From Holothuria scabra (lineage: Eukaryota; Echinodermata; Holothuroidea; Aspidochirotida; Holothuriidae): DNA of 64,000 bases. Under the pieces are notes generated by a model. It worked only from the letters and a program-made list of their open reading frames with translations. It was not told the origin of the DNA and searched no databases. Below, piece by piece: positions 44,907-55,633 of this stretch; position 1 is the stretch's first letter, and each line of letters begins with the position of its first letter. The stretch spans positions 11,471,450 through 11,535,449 of the forward strand of contig CM074187.1 of assembly GCA_037179385.1 (NCBI GenBank), in the 5' to 3' direction. The translations under genes and the position numbers were made by a program.

Positions 44907-46679
44907 ACTATCAACAGAAATGCGGAACGTGCCCTGGAATATGTTTACTAATTGTACAGTATGACCCTTGAAGTGTATAGGGCCAGCCTAGGCCAAGGTG
45001 ACGAAAGTACCTTTTACTTTCGTAATTTATTTATTTATTTATTTTCCATTCTTTTTTTTTTTTTGTGGGCATGAACAGGGGGATGGCCCCCTTGTGCCCC
45101 CTGTCTACGCCAGTGGTGGGAATGTAGATGAAAGCTCCAACGAAATTGGATTTTCTCAACAACAGGGTTAGGGAAGTGGCGGAGCGAGGGATTTTGATCA
45201 GAGTGGGCGAAAATGGTCTGCAAGGGCACTTCGAAGTAGTAAATACCCCTGAGCCTCAGCACGACCGAAGCCACGGCCTTTCAGACTTTCCATTTGATTG
45301 ACCTGGCATTTCTCCTCAGCAAGTTTTTCTATTAAAACATGTTTAAATTTACTATTCATGGGCCTCCGCGGAAGAAAATGTTTGAGGGGAACTAAATTCT
45401 TTTAGAGTGGAAAAGCTCCGCGCCACCATAAGCTGGTGCGGAGCGCAAGAAAATTTTAGCCCAAAATGCCTCTCAGATCGCTGGAAATTGCATTTCTAAA
45501 GCCTTTTTACCGTGATTACTAGGGAAAACACTGAGTGAACTCTTGAGAAATATTGATGTTAGATTTTCTTCGTCTTTTTCTTTATGTTTTCTTCGTTTTT
45601 TCAGGTTTGTTTATTTTCCAGGGGAGGGAAAGTCCCCTCCCTTGCCCTACCCGCGGACGCACATGTTTCTATCCCCATCTTCCACACTCTAGTATGAAGG
45701 CAGTCATTGTATTTTGTGTGTTTTTGTCAGGTCTCGATTTAAGATTTCAATGTAATAATGGGCTACTTTGTGAAGATAAACCTGCTAGAGCTAAACAGCA
45801 ATAGCAATCTTACAGAGGGAAAAAAAGTTATGGAAATTAATCACCGTTGTACATTTTTGGCATCTGGAAATCAAGATATGTATACGAAGAAACAATAATT
45901 GACGCAATTTGCATCATGTGACCACTCTGAAACAGTTAGTTAAGTACATTTAAAGAAATAGCCAAGACAAGAGGTCTGCTTGGCTCTCTATATACCGAAT
46001 TCATAATAAATAAAAGTAGCCTAAACTTAAGCTTATTTGATGCAATTTTCTGGCTTTTGAGACCACGGAAATACAGAAATAAGCATTTTCATGGGATTTT
46101 CGTGCAGTGTCAGAAACAGCCATTTATCATGAGAATAGTCACTTAAAGATAAGCAAAATGGCAACTGCTCATTAAAGCTCTTAAACCATTACCCACTATG
46201 ATAAAAGTTTTCTTTTAATTTATTTTAGCCTGAATGTTCTCTTCAAATGATTTTGAAAAATATAGTGGAAGCTACTTTGGTATCTTAATAGACTTTTTTG
46301 TCTATGTTGACAATTATCCCCGACAACAAGAGGGCTATTTAAGGTGCAGTTATTGTTGTGCCCTTTGCAACATCTTATAATGGCCTGGAGGGTTGATTTA
46401 ATGCACGTCAGTCCGTGTAATTTTAAGCTTATAATCACGCTTAGTGTGGAAGCAATGAACTTACGCAACGACAACATTCACTAGTGCGTATAAAGGAGGA
46501 AGATACGTTTCGGCAAAACCTGTCCATATTTTACAGAAGATGACCCTTTTCATCAGAATAAAGTGCAGATAGTACCGGTACATTACTGGTGGCTGTTTGA
46601 GCATTTTGTTTTCTGGGCCTTAAAACAAAGCTATTATGTCTTTTGCCAAATATGGTGCAAGAGTAAAGTATGTTAAAAA
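44907..46679. other. Intergenic
   Basis: A (TTTA)n/T-rich tract lies at 45020-45065. The remainder shows no recognised gene. Decayed dispersed-repeat text is suspected at 45060-45190. Confidence 0.4.
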
Positions 46680-46886
46680 ACATAAAAGGGCGCCGACAGA
46701 CGATTTTAGTCTGTTGGGGGCGACCGCCCCCTGACCATATGGCAGCTCCTCCACTGGGTTAGGGCAGTCTTCCCCGACGGGGGCATGACCTTGCCCGCAC
46801 TGTTTGAAGATGAGATGAACCATAGAAGAGCTGGTAAGAAGTGATCAAAACCGATTAAGATATGCATGAAAATAGGGTTACAAAAA
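46680..46886 (+). repeat. CCCCGACGGGG repeat, copy at 46.7 kb
   Basis: Contains TTCCCCGACGGGGGCATGAC, AGAAGTGATCAAAACCGATT and AATAGGGTTACAAAAAA, and is followed directly by the LINE fragment. The same blocks recur at 49970-50230, 51256-51480 and, weakly, 45120-45190. Confidence 0.65.
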
Positions 46887-47640
46887 AGTTTTAGCTATGA
46901 TTATAACATGAATGGTAGTGTTTAAAGTAATGTCACCTTCGAGAAAGATCTGGGTGTTGTAATTACTGGGAATTTAAAATCATCAAGGCAGTGTGCAGCC
47001 ACTGCTGCAAAGGCTAGTAGAGTGCTTGGATTGATCAAGAGGAATTTCATCAATTTTAGAAAGGATATTGTACTTAATTTGTATAAGCAGTTGGTAAGAC
47101 CCCATCTTGACTATGCTGCTCAGTCTTGGAACTCCTTCTATGAAAAGGACAAGTTTCTTTTAGAGCAAGTTCAGAGAAGGCCACTCGCCTAACACCTGAG
47201 GTGAGAGATTTACCTTATCATGCTAGGCTTAAACATCTCGGGCTTACCACTTTGGAACTCAGAAGGATTAGGGGGACACGCTCCAGGTTTACAAGCTTCT
47301 TTCTGAAAGGAATCCCCCTTTGTTTTGTAGTTAATTAAGGGTTCAAAGTAATTCTCGGGTTCGTGGGCATTGAAAAGAGCTGGAAAGGCCTTTTGCAAGG
47401 CTTGACATTTGGAAGTTTAGTTTCTACCACAGAGTTGTCAACGAGTGGAATTGTCTACCAGATTGGGTAGTTAACTCCCCGTCAGTTCACTGACATTGAC
47501 AAGTTCTTCCATGACCGTGGTAGAATCTGATTGTTTGAGGCTGTTGTCTAGGTTTGGCGGGTTGAATTTTGATTAGGGTTTGGAATTCAGGTCATCTTAT
47601 GGGGCCTTGGCCCTCCTTTGACTTTCAACCTGTTATGCTA
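46887..47640 (+). mobile_element. CR1/L2-like LINE 3' fragment, decayed (copy 1)
   Basis: Closely similar in DNA to 50460-51220: it starts at AGTTTTAGCTATGATTATAA and ends near TTCAACCTGTTATG. It covers the end of the reverse transcriptase and the C-terminal domain (KQLVRPHLDYAAQ-type segment), with frameshifts and small deletions. It is 5'-truncated, as is usual for LINEs. Confidence 0.85.
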
Positions 47641-48792
47641 AAAACGGATGAGAGGTTGTTCATGTGCATGCAGTGCCCAATGGTTTGTCATCTGGCCTGC
47701 CCCGACAGCCGAATTCTAGCCGACGGTATAGAAACTCGGCCAGGCCTTTCCAGCTACACATAAAGAAAAACAGTGGTGTTAGGACGTCTCCCAATAAGTT
47801 TGACTGAAAATTCATTTGAAGCCACCTTGTAACGTGACATATTTTCAAATACGTTGGTAGTAAAATCATTAGTAGTGTGGAGTTCGGACAGTCACGTAGA
47901 AAATCTCATCTATTTAGCGGATCTGGCAGTTAAATACAACGAAGATTGGATCAAAAACATTTAGAATATCTTCAATTTCGTTGCGTAGTTTTCCCTCGAA
48001 AAAAAGACAAGAACATTACACTTAATTTAAGCAGTACCTTTTATCTAGTAATTTTCTGATCACTAGCAAGTTGTTTTTTCTATGGAAGTGAAAATTTCAT
48101 TTCAAAGGAAAGTTCAAAATAACGAATGTTTTTTTTCTAGTAACGACTCTGGGAAATGCCATTTCCAGCTGTCTGAGAGGTTAGATTTTTCAACAATTTC
48201 TGTACACTCCGCCCCAACTGATGGTGGCGCTCCATTTAGGAAGTGTGTTGGTCGAACAGGTTACTGAACAGAACAATGCATACTTGCAAATTATTATTCG
48301 TTTTGGGGCAATAGTATGAAGTGAAAATTGTTTTTAGATACGAGCCCGGGAAATGCCTTTTCCTGCTGTATTGGGCTCTAAATTTTTTGAAAAATTTTTG
48401 TGCTCTGCGTTTTGAAAGTATTTCGGTCAGAATCACATTTTTCGGACAAAAAGAAAATTCTTCCCCTCCCAAACTGAAACGCTCCCTTGCGTCTTTGGCA
48501 ATAGATAAAATATAAAACTTCAAATATACGTGAAGCCAAACTTTTTTCGCGGGAAATTTTCCAATATGGTACGAAGGTCTTAGTCTACATGATGATATTC
48601 AGTAACCCCAATAAAACCACAAATCACCCCTACTTGATTTTTCTTATAAGAAGATTAGATTCTCCGTAAAACTCCAGCATCTGTCATAAAATGAAAATTT
48701 TTTCCCCAATATCAGCTTTACTTTGTTAAAAGTGGCAAAATTTTCCAATTTTGATGGATACTCCGTACAATAAACAACCAAAGCCAACTCTG
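47641..48792. other. Intergenic, repeat debris
   Basis: Two related blocks at about 48110-48240 and 48310-48440 share GGGAAATGCC, a CAGCTGTCTGAG / CTGCTGTATTGGGC-type segment and a Phe-rich continuation. No coding gene. Confidence 0.4.
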
Positions 48793-49051
48793 TTAACCCT
48801 TTACCGTTGTTTGGGTCCTTTTGGACCCATACGGAGAGCTCGGCTGTCACCCATCTTAACTGTTTCACGCGGAGCTCGAAACTGCGAGTAGCTACCCGAA
48901 AACTCGGCCACAACAACGAGAGAGACAATAGTTTAATGTCACGGGGTCAATGGCCTAAGGAAGCTGATGCGGGGCGTGCTACGTCCGCTTTTCCGCCTAC
49001 TCCCGAGCCGCGCAAATATGCCCCGATCGGAGCACAACGGTAAAGGGTTAA
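48793..49051 (-). mobile_element. piggyBac-type MITE, copy 2
   Basis: TTAACCCTTTACCGTTG at the left and CAACGGTAAAGGGTTAA at the right; the internal sequence matches the reverse complement of 1514-1771 (GGGTCCTTTTGGACCCATAC, GGGGCGTGCTACGTCCGC). Confidence 0.85.
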
Positions 49052-49639
49052 TCACTCCGACATTCTACCTAATTTCGTTCTTGAAAGGCATATCACTCCA
49101 TAAAAAACGAATTTTTCATGAGGCCTATAACCGTACCGAAAAAAACAAATTTTCTTGCATTCAGTTAAATTTCAAAATTTCTCCAATAAAATAAGCTCTT
49201 AATTTTCAAGTCTTCTTTCAAAAAAAGGCAAAAACTTTTCGGGCAAACTTCTAGTCACGTGTTGAAGCCTTAGTATGTAGGCCTAGTACGATTAAATGAG
49301 TAACCCCCAAAGACTTTCAGCTGTCGCCTCTATAATTCGTTTTTTATTTTGTCCACACGAAGGACAGATTCTTCAATAAACACCCCCACCTTTAATGGTC
49401 CTTGCAAACCCAATTTTTTCACAAAATGTTAAATTTCAACTTCAAAATAAACTCCAGTTTTTTAAGTATTTGTTGAAAAAAAGCCAAAAAATTCGGCGTG
49501 CTGTGCGCGCCTCCAAACATGCTAAGTCACGTCCCACCGGACTAACTCAAAGCCTTAATTGTCGGGGCCCTGAAATGATGGGCCCCCTGTCGGGGAGCTT
49601 GCCCCACCCTTCGTCGGGGAAATCCTTGTGCTACCCCTG

Positions 49640-49905
49640 ATACAAGCCTGTAAGAGAACTATCAATATCATTGGTGAAAATTTAGAAAAGAAGTGGACCA
49701 ATGACAGAACCCTGTGGTACTCCACTTGTGACTTCTTTCCAAGAAGAGAAATTACCATTGACAGCAACTCTCTGAGATCTACCATGAAGCCACGAATTTA
49801 TCCAATGATCACGATTGCCCCGAAATCTTTTAAAAGGAAAATTCGGAAGTGTGGGTTTCCTTGAAGAATATTGTCCTCTAGATCTAGTAGGCAAAGTGCT
49901 AGAAG
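49640..49905 (-). mobile_element. CR1/L2-like LINE reverse-transcriptase fragment (minus strand)
   Basis: The minus strand encodes SSWKEVTSGVPQGSVIGPLL, the conserved block before the catalytic ADD motif of non-LTR reverse transcriptases, with WINSWLHGRSQRVAVNG upstream. The following TNDIDSSLT overlaps in content with the start of the plus-strand fragment at 50240, so the two are head to head and share about 50 bases of the same element region. Confidence 0.85.
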
Positions 49906-49969
49906 TTCATCAGACCCCGCATTTTTTATCCGTTTACTGTGGGCATCGGAGATAAAGGCTCCCCGACGA

Positions 49970-50237
49970 AATTGGATTTTCTTAACCACATGGTGACCTT
50001 CCCCGACGGAGGCATGACCTTGCGGATTGAAGAAGGGATGAGGGATACCAGAGCTTATGAGAAGTGATTAAAACAGATTCAAGTCAGATATACGTTAAAA
50101 TAGTGTTACAAAAAAAAAAAAAAAAAAAAAACAGTTCATGACCATCCATCCAGTAACTTCAGTCCTTTGCGCGCATTTTTAGGCCTCCCCGAATTGAAGT
50201 TGCCATTCTTCCCCGACGGGGAATCGAATGAGATAGG
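49970..50237 (+). repeat. CCCCGACGGGG repeat, copy at 50 kb
   Basis: CTTCCCCGACGGAGGCATGA, GAAGTGATTAAAACAGATT, AATAGTGTTACAAAAA and a pure A tract (50108-50130), then CCATCCATCCAGTAACTTCA and CTTCCCCGACGGGG. It lies between the two head-to-head reverse-transcriptase fragments. Confidence 0.65.
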
Positions 50238-51256
50238 ACAAGGTACACTTCTTTTCTTAATTTTCATCAATGATATTGATAGTTCTCTTACATCTCGTAT
50301 AAGTAAGTTTGCAGATGATACTAAGCTTTATAGGAAAATTAGCATTTTGGATGATGCCTTACTGCTGCAGAAAGATCTGGATAGGTTATTTTCTTGGTCT
50401 CAGACCTGGCAAATGTCTTTTAATGCAGATAAGTGTAAGGTCCTTCATTTTGGTCCCAAAAGTTTTAGCTATGATTATAACATGAATGGTTGTGTTTTAA
50501 GTAATGTCACCTCTGAGAAAGATCTGGGTGTTGTAATTACTGGGGACTTAAAGTCATCAAAGCAGTGTGCAGCCACTGCTGTAAAGGCTAATAGATTGCT
50601 TGGATTGATCAAGAGGAATTTCATCAATTTTAGTAAGGATATTGTACTTAATTTGTATAAGCAGTTGGTAAGACCCCATCTTGACTATGCAGCTCAGGCT
50701 TGGAGTCCCTTCTATGAAAAGGACAAGTTTGTTTTAGAGCAGGTTCAGAGGAGAGCCACTCGCCTCATTCCTGAGGTGAGAAATTTGCCCTATCATGCTA
50801 GGCTTAAACATCTTGGGCTTACCACCTTGGAGCTGAGAAGGATTAGGGGAGACATGCTCCAGGTTTTCAAGTTCCTTTGTGAAAGAAATCCCCTGCTGAC
50901 TTGTAGTTATTTAAGGGTTCAAGGTAATTCTCGGGTGCGTGGGCATTGTAAAAAGCTTGAAAAGCCTTTTGCAAGGCTTGACATTAGGAAGTTTAGTTTC
51001 TCCCATAGAGTTGTCAAAGAGTGGAATTGTCTACCAGATTGGGTAGTTAACTCCCCCTCAGTTCACTGTTTTAAGGTTAACATTGACAGGTTTTTCCATG
51101 GCTGTGGTAGAATCTGATTGTTTGGGGCTGTAGTCAAGCTTTGGTGGTTTGACTTTTGATTAGGGCTTGGTCTTCAGGGCATCTTATGGGGCCTTGGCCC
51201 TCCTTTGCCCTTCAACCTGTTATGTTATGTTATGTTATGTTATGTTATGTTATGAG
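50238..51256 (+). mobile_element. CR1/L2-like LINE 3' fragment with intact frame and pentamer tail (copy 2)
   Basis: An open frame to the stop at 51115-51117, with FLIFINDIDSSL, then KFADDTKLY (the catalytic Asp pair), and the C-terminal segment LNLYKQLVRPHLDYAAQAWS. It is followed by about 100 bases of 3' UTR and a (TTATG)n tail at about 51220-51256, the short tandem 3' end typical of the CR1/L2/Crack group. The element's 5' two thirds, including the endonuclease, are absent. The first 24 or so residues of the open frame (50167-50237) come from flanking repeat. Confidence 0.9.
51218..51256 (+). repeat. (TTATG)n pentamer tail
   Basis: Seven or so perfect copies directly after the LINE 3' UTR. 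It marks the 3' end of the retrotransposon. Confidence 0.9.
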
Positions 51257-51480
51257 GTATAACTGAGCTGAAAGAAGTGATTGAAAGTCGATTCCCATAT
51301 GTATCAAAACAGCATTTCAAAACAAAAAAATATATTCAAGATCACCCATCCAGTAACTTTAGTTCTTGTAGGTTTTTTTTTTATTATTTTTAAGCCTCCC
51401 TGACGAAACCGCCGACCTTCCCCGACGGGGGAGGGGAGGGGAACAGTGCTCCCCAACGCCACCCTGGCGCCACCCCTGAA
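51257..51480 (+). repeat. CCCCGACGGGG repeat, copy at 51.3 kb
   Basis: AAAGAAGTGATTGAAAGTCG, ACCCATCCAGTAACTTTAG and CTTCCCCGACGGGGGAGGGG, directly after the LINE tail. Confidence 0.6.
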
Positions 51481-52371
51481 GTATGCACCAAAGTTGCGAG
51501 GTAATTGTTTGTTACCTAACTTGGAAGTTGAATCTATCAAAAAGCGCTTGGTTTTTAGATGTATAAACGGATTATTGTACACTACATTGTCTCTTAATTT
51601 CTTCAATTTCACTGAGTATGAGGGTTTGAAACTCATGTAGACGATATATAAAGGATTAAAGGCGATTCAAGGCTGATGGACCCCACTAATGGCTGCGCAC
51701 AGTCACTAAGAGCGAGCTAATCGGATTGGTCTATGTATCCTGCTCTATGGGAATTCCCAAGATTTTCCAACAGATGTGCTGTTATGACGACGGAGACGCT
51801 ATCCAACCAGGTCGCATTATTTTTTTTTCTCTCTAGCATAGGATGGTCAAGTGACGTTCTCGAAGGCGTTCAGCTTTGTCGAAGTAGACCATATCCTGTT
51901 CCCAAATGTAAATTCTTTAAAATATGCTTGTGGAATATGAAAAAGTCCAAAGAAATCCTCACCCGTGGTTCCCTAATCGTACACATTAATTTGAAACAAG
52001 ATAAAAACAAAATTGTGAAAAGCATATGTGGCCGTTCGCACATAATGGAAAAAATAATGGCAATCCGCTTTGCTATGTGAAGCTGCGCGGCGCGGTACTC
52101 GGCTACGGAGTCTCCTGCATGTAACTTGGTCAGAAAATTATGTAGCCCGCACGTACGTCCTGGATGCAGCACAGTTAGCCTAGTTATCCTTAGCTGCCGA
52201 CGTCTTCAGAATCAAATATTCCAAGCACTTGAGATTTGTTTTACATTCAGTGATGATGAACACTTGATTACCGCTGAGAATGGTAATATATTATTGCTTC
52301 CATTGATTTGTGTAACAGATATAACCTAGGCTAGGCTAAGGCCAGATCTAGGGCGCAAGGCCTAACCTTAA
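51481..52371. other. Intergenic, possible TMEM232 promoter side
   Basis: A locally GC-richer block (GCTGCGCGGCGCGGTACTCG at 52080-52100, CCCGCACGTACGTCC at 52146) could be a promoter for the plus-strand gene. No transcript evidence is available. Confidence 0.25.
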
Positions 52372-53095
52372 GTAAGTCCTCAGGGAACGACAAGTTTTAC
52401 TGGGTTACAGTTAGTTTCCGCCATCGTTATATTCCGCCCCTCAAAAACGGTGCTTTCCGCCCTTTTTATTTTTAGCAGAAAAAATCTTTTTGAAAGGCAA
52501 AAAGTAGTGGAATGGAATGTTATATCAGTGGTACTTTTGTCAAATGAAGTTTCCATCAACTTTTTCATAAAGTTTCAAACTTTATCCATGTCTTTTACTA
52601 TTCATTGGGGCATTGCCGATTTCCCGCAAGGGAGGATCAAATGAAAACAAAACAAACCTGTTACTGCCATGTTGACGTCTTTCCAAGCAACATTCTCACC
52701 GTAGACTTCAGTATACTAATACGTACTTACTTACAGGTATACATGCAGTATTCAGTGCTGTGAACAGTTGTTCACACAATCAGCATAAGCCTACCTATAG
52801 ACAAGCGGACTACTTATACGTAATACGAGTCTGTGACTAGATTTGCCGTTTAGAAAAAAGGTCATAGGCCTACAATTCATTCTTTTTGATGAGGATACTG
52901 AAAAAGTTTTAGGCCTATCCACAAATTTCATTGTTGCCTTGAACTTGGGTTTGAAATTTGAAGTTAACAGTTATTTTTAACACATGTAAGTTCAAACATA
53001 ACTTTCCGCCCTAAGATTTTTAGGGGCGGAAAGTAACGGGTGGAAACTATCAAGGGCGGAAACTAACGGACCCCATTTTACTGAGGACTTACATT
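52372..53095 (+). mobile_element. TIR element of an inverted pair, left copy
   Basis: Bounded by TAAGTCCTCAG at 52373-52383 and its inverse CTGAGGACTTA at 53080. Inside both ends lie runs of TTTCCGCC (TTAGTTTCCGCC at the left; GGCGGAAACTAACGG at the right). No convincing protein. Confidence 0.65.
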
Positions 53096-53202
53096 AACGT
53101 TAAGCCTAGGCTAGGCCTAAGTTAGGCCCTTACTTTGATGTTGGTTGTTCGCCTAACTCACAATATGGGGCGCCCCTAGGCCTGGCTTAGGCCTAACGTT
53201 AA

Positions 53203-53745
53203 GCCAAGTCCGTTGGTTTCCGCCCTCGCTACTTTCCACCCGTTATTTCCCGCCCTTAAAAATCTTAGGACGGAAAGAAATGTTTGAACTTAGCCTACAT
53301 GTGTTAAAAATAACTCTGTTAACTTCAAATTTCAAAACCAAGTACAAGAAAACAATGAAATTTGTGGATAGGCCTAAAAAATTTTCAGTATCCTCATGGA
53401 AATGAACGAATTGTATGACTTTCTTTCTAAACGGCAAGTCTAGTCACAGACTTGTTTTTTTTTATGTATAGGTCAGCTTGTCTATAGGTAAGCTTATGCT
53501 GATTGTGTGAACAATTATTCACAGCACTGAATAGGGTATACCTGTACGTAAACTTGTACGTATTAGTATACTGAAGTCTACATTGTGAATGTTGCTTGGA
53601 AAGACATCAACATGGCAGTAACGGATGTGGCATCGAATAGTAAAAGACGTCGATGAAGTTTGAAATTTTAAGGAAAAGTTGATGGAATCTTCATTTGACA
53701 AAGTAGCACTGGTATCACATTCAATTCCATTTCTTTCCGCCTCCA
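53203..53745 (-). mobile_element. TIR element of an inverted pair, right copy (truncated)
   Basis: The reverse complement of most of 52480-53075: GTTTCCGCCCTCG, then a block matching TGTGTTAAAAATAACT, CTATAGGTAAGCTTATGCTG and TCACAGCACTGAATA in inverse order. It ends where a SINE head begins at 53745. Confidence 0.65.
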
Positions 53746-53815
53746 ACCTCTCAGGTGGAAGGCTCTGGTTCGATTCCCAGGTTGAGTCATACCAAAGACT
53801 CAAAAAATGGGCTCT
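53745..53815 (+). repeat. tRNA-like SINE head
   Basis: GAAGGCTCTGGTTCGATTCC carries a good B box and leads into GAGTCATACCAAAGACTC, the head/body junction of the SINE family. A matching 3' end (AAACTGGGCCGTAAAACTCC) is found at about 54510, some 700 bases on. Confidence 0.55.
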
Positions 53816-53849
53816 AATTTAGTTTCAGTACCTGGAACTTGCGTCATAG

Positions 53850-53972
53850 CTGTAGGGTTAGGGGGTTACGTATGCACAGTTATAAGGTTAGGGTTACGTT
53901 GGCATAGTAATAAGGTTAGGGTTTTGTATGCATAGTAATAGGGTTACGTACACATAGGTACAGGGTTAGGGA
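53850..53972 (+). repeat. TTAGGG-containing minisatellite
   Basis: About four degenerate units of roughly 30 bases: AAGGTTAGGGTTACGT followed by a GCATAGTAATA-type block. Each holds one TTAGGG-like core. Confidence 0.75.
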
Positions 53973-54494
53973 GGGCCATATTCAGATGTACGCATGCATA
54001 GGAACTGTATTTGTAGGGATAGCTACGTATCCCATACTGTACTACTATACCCCTATGATGTGGGGGTTCTAATTTCAAATTCTGGATGTGATGCCCTGTT
54101 GCTAAGTGATGAGGATTATGGCATTGCACCTTGGTCATTAGTTCAAAAATTTTGTGATGTTGGTTCTCCCAAACAGTGCACAAAAGGCATACGACAATGC
54201 AATTTTTAATACACCTGTTCCATATTGAAAATCTTTGCAAACCTGCTGAAGCATCGGAATGATATCTGTATGATCTGAATGGTCTTTTGTGCGAGAGTTC
54301 TATAGGCTGACCACAAGGATGATTTCCTGAATTCATTAGTAGATACTAGTCAAGTATAGCATCTACTACGAAGTAAAAGTGTAAGAGTCTGCATATCAAA
54401 ATCAGTATTTACTCTAACTTTTGCTTTTACTTGACTAGCAAAATCTTGTACTTTTACTTTCTACTGAAAGTAATTACTTCATTTTTATGCATAC

Positions 54495-54545
54495 AGCCCA
54501 ATAGGCTGGAAACTGGGCCGTAAAACTCCACCTAACTAACTAAAT
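54495..54545 (+). repeat. SINE 3' end fragment
   Basis: GGCTGGAAACTGGGCCGTAA and AACTCCACCTAACTAACTAA match the SINE 3' terminus seen at about 60000. Confidence 0.55.
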
Positions 54546-54556
54546 TTACTGAGGAC

Positions 54557-54933
54557 TAGGACTGTGAATGTGTAGCAATTAATAGCTAAACGATCACAAG
54601 TGGAATAAAAGTTTAGTACAGAGCTACAAGCGATTAATGGCAAAACCTGTTTTTGACAGTTTTTTATCTGTTTGTATACTCTGATGATCCCTATTTTTCG
54701 TTAAATGGAACAATCTGGGCATATTTGAACCTTGTAGGCTTCAAAGTTTCAGAATAATTTAATTTTACCATGTAACATATCAACTATTATTATTTCTGCA
54801 TTACAATCAGTATTAATCACGACATACTGAAATTATTTATTTTTTTGTGATAAGGTAATCGCAATTAATCTCTAAACAATCGCAAATTTTTGTAGTCAAC
54901 GTTTAGTTATTTAGCTAAACGTTCACATCCCTA
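54557..54933. mobile_element. hAT-like non-autonomous element
   Basis: The right end inverse reads TAGGGATGTGAACGTTTAGC; the left end reads TAGGACTGTGAATGTGTAGC, with AGCTAAACGATC inside. The sequence TACTGAGGAC is present on both sides (54546 and about 54940) but not at an exact border, so the target duplication is uncertain. Confidence 0.5.
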
Positions 54934-55079
54934 GTTCCCTACTGAGGACTAGACCTACCTGCCAGGCTATGACTGGAATGTAGGTATGATATGCTTCTGT
55001 GGCAGCAAGCCTACATTTGTCAAACTGCTATGTATGGTCCATGGATTTGTTTTTGTGTTGGCTAATGGCACTTAGCATT

Positions 55080-55153
55080 GCTAACCAATTATAACATCAT
55101 ATGAAAACCAGTGTGAAAACTAGTGTTTTCACATGATGTCATAATTGGTTAGC
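55080..55153. repeat. 74-bp inverted repeat upstream of TMEM232 exon 1
   Basis: GCTAACCAATTATAACATCA at the left, TGATGTCATAATTGGTTAGC at the right (about 55134-55153), with further pairing toward the centre (GAAAACCAGTG / CTAGTGTTTTC). Confidence 0.85.
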
Positions 55154-55499
55154 CACTTAATAAAGAAAAGAGGTTTGTAAGTTTTTAAGAAAAAAGAAAA
55201 TATTGAACAGATTCAACTACATTTTAAATAGGAAATGTCTATTTTTAAAAGTTTTAAATCATTAACAAAGTGCTGAAATATGTTTGGAAAAGAATACTTG
55301 ATTAATACTAATATGAAAGCAGCATTATCTAACTACAGAGGCCATACCATATGAAATTCAACATTTTTGTCAATTATAATGCTATTAATTTCTGTTTGCA
55401 TGCAGCATGCCTTACTAAAATTTTGTCTGAAACTCTAGTAATCTCAACAGTTTTCATACTTTTATTTTCAGTAAAAAATGTGGGAGAGGCTTGGACATC

Positions 55500-55633
55500 A
55501 TGCCTATCACTAAAATACCCATCACTCACAAGTTTGGGATAATTTCCCAGTCTCAGAGAGAGGATTTGCAGAGTCGACTGTTACAGAAGAATTTCCAGAA
55601 AGTGACTGGTCCACCACCACATCAGCCAGTCCG
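55500..55633 (+). CDS. TMEM232: TMEM232-like, coding exon 1
   Basis: Acceptor TATTTTCAG at 55463-55471, then 28 bases of 5' UTR, then the ATG. It encodes MPITKIPITHKFGIISQSQR and a Gln-rich continuation ending PPPHQPV. Donor TCCG/GTAAAA. Confidence 0.8.

Noticed and set aside
51733..52172. Overlapping frames of 115 (plus) and 100 (minus) codons
   Set aside because: No motif on either strand and no splice partners; not reported as a gene.
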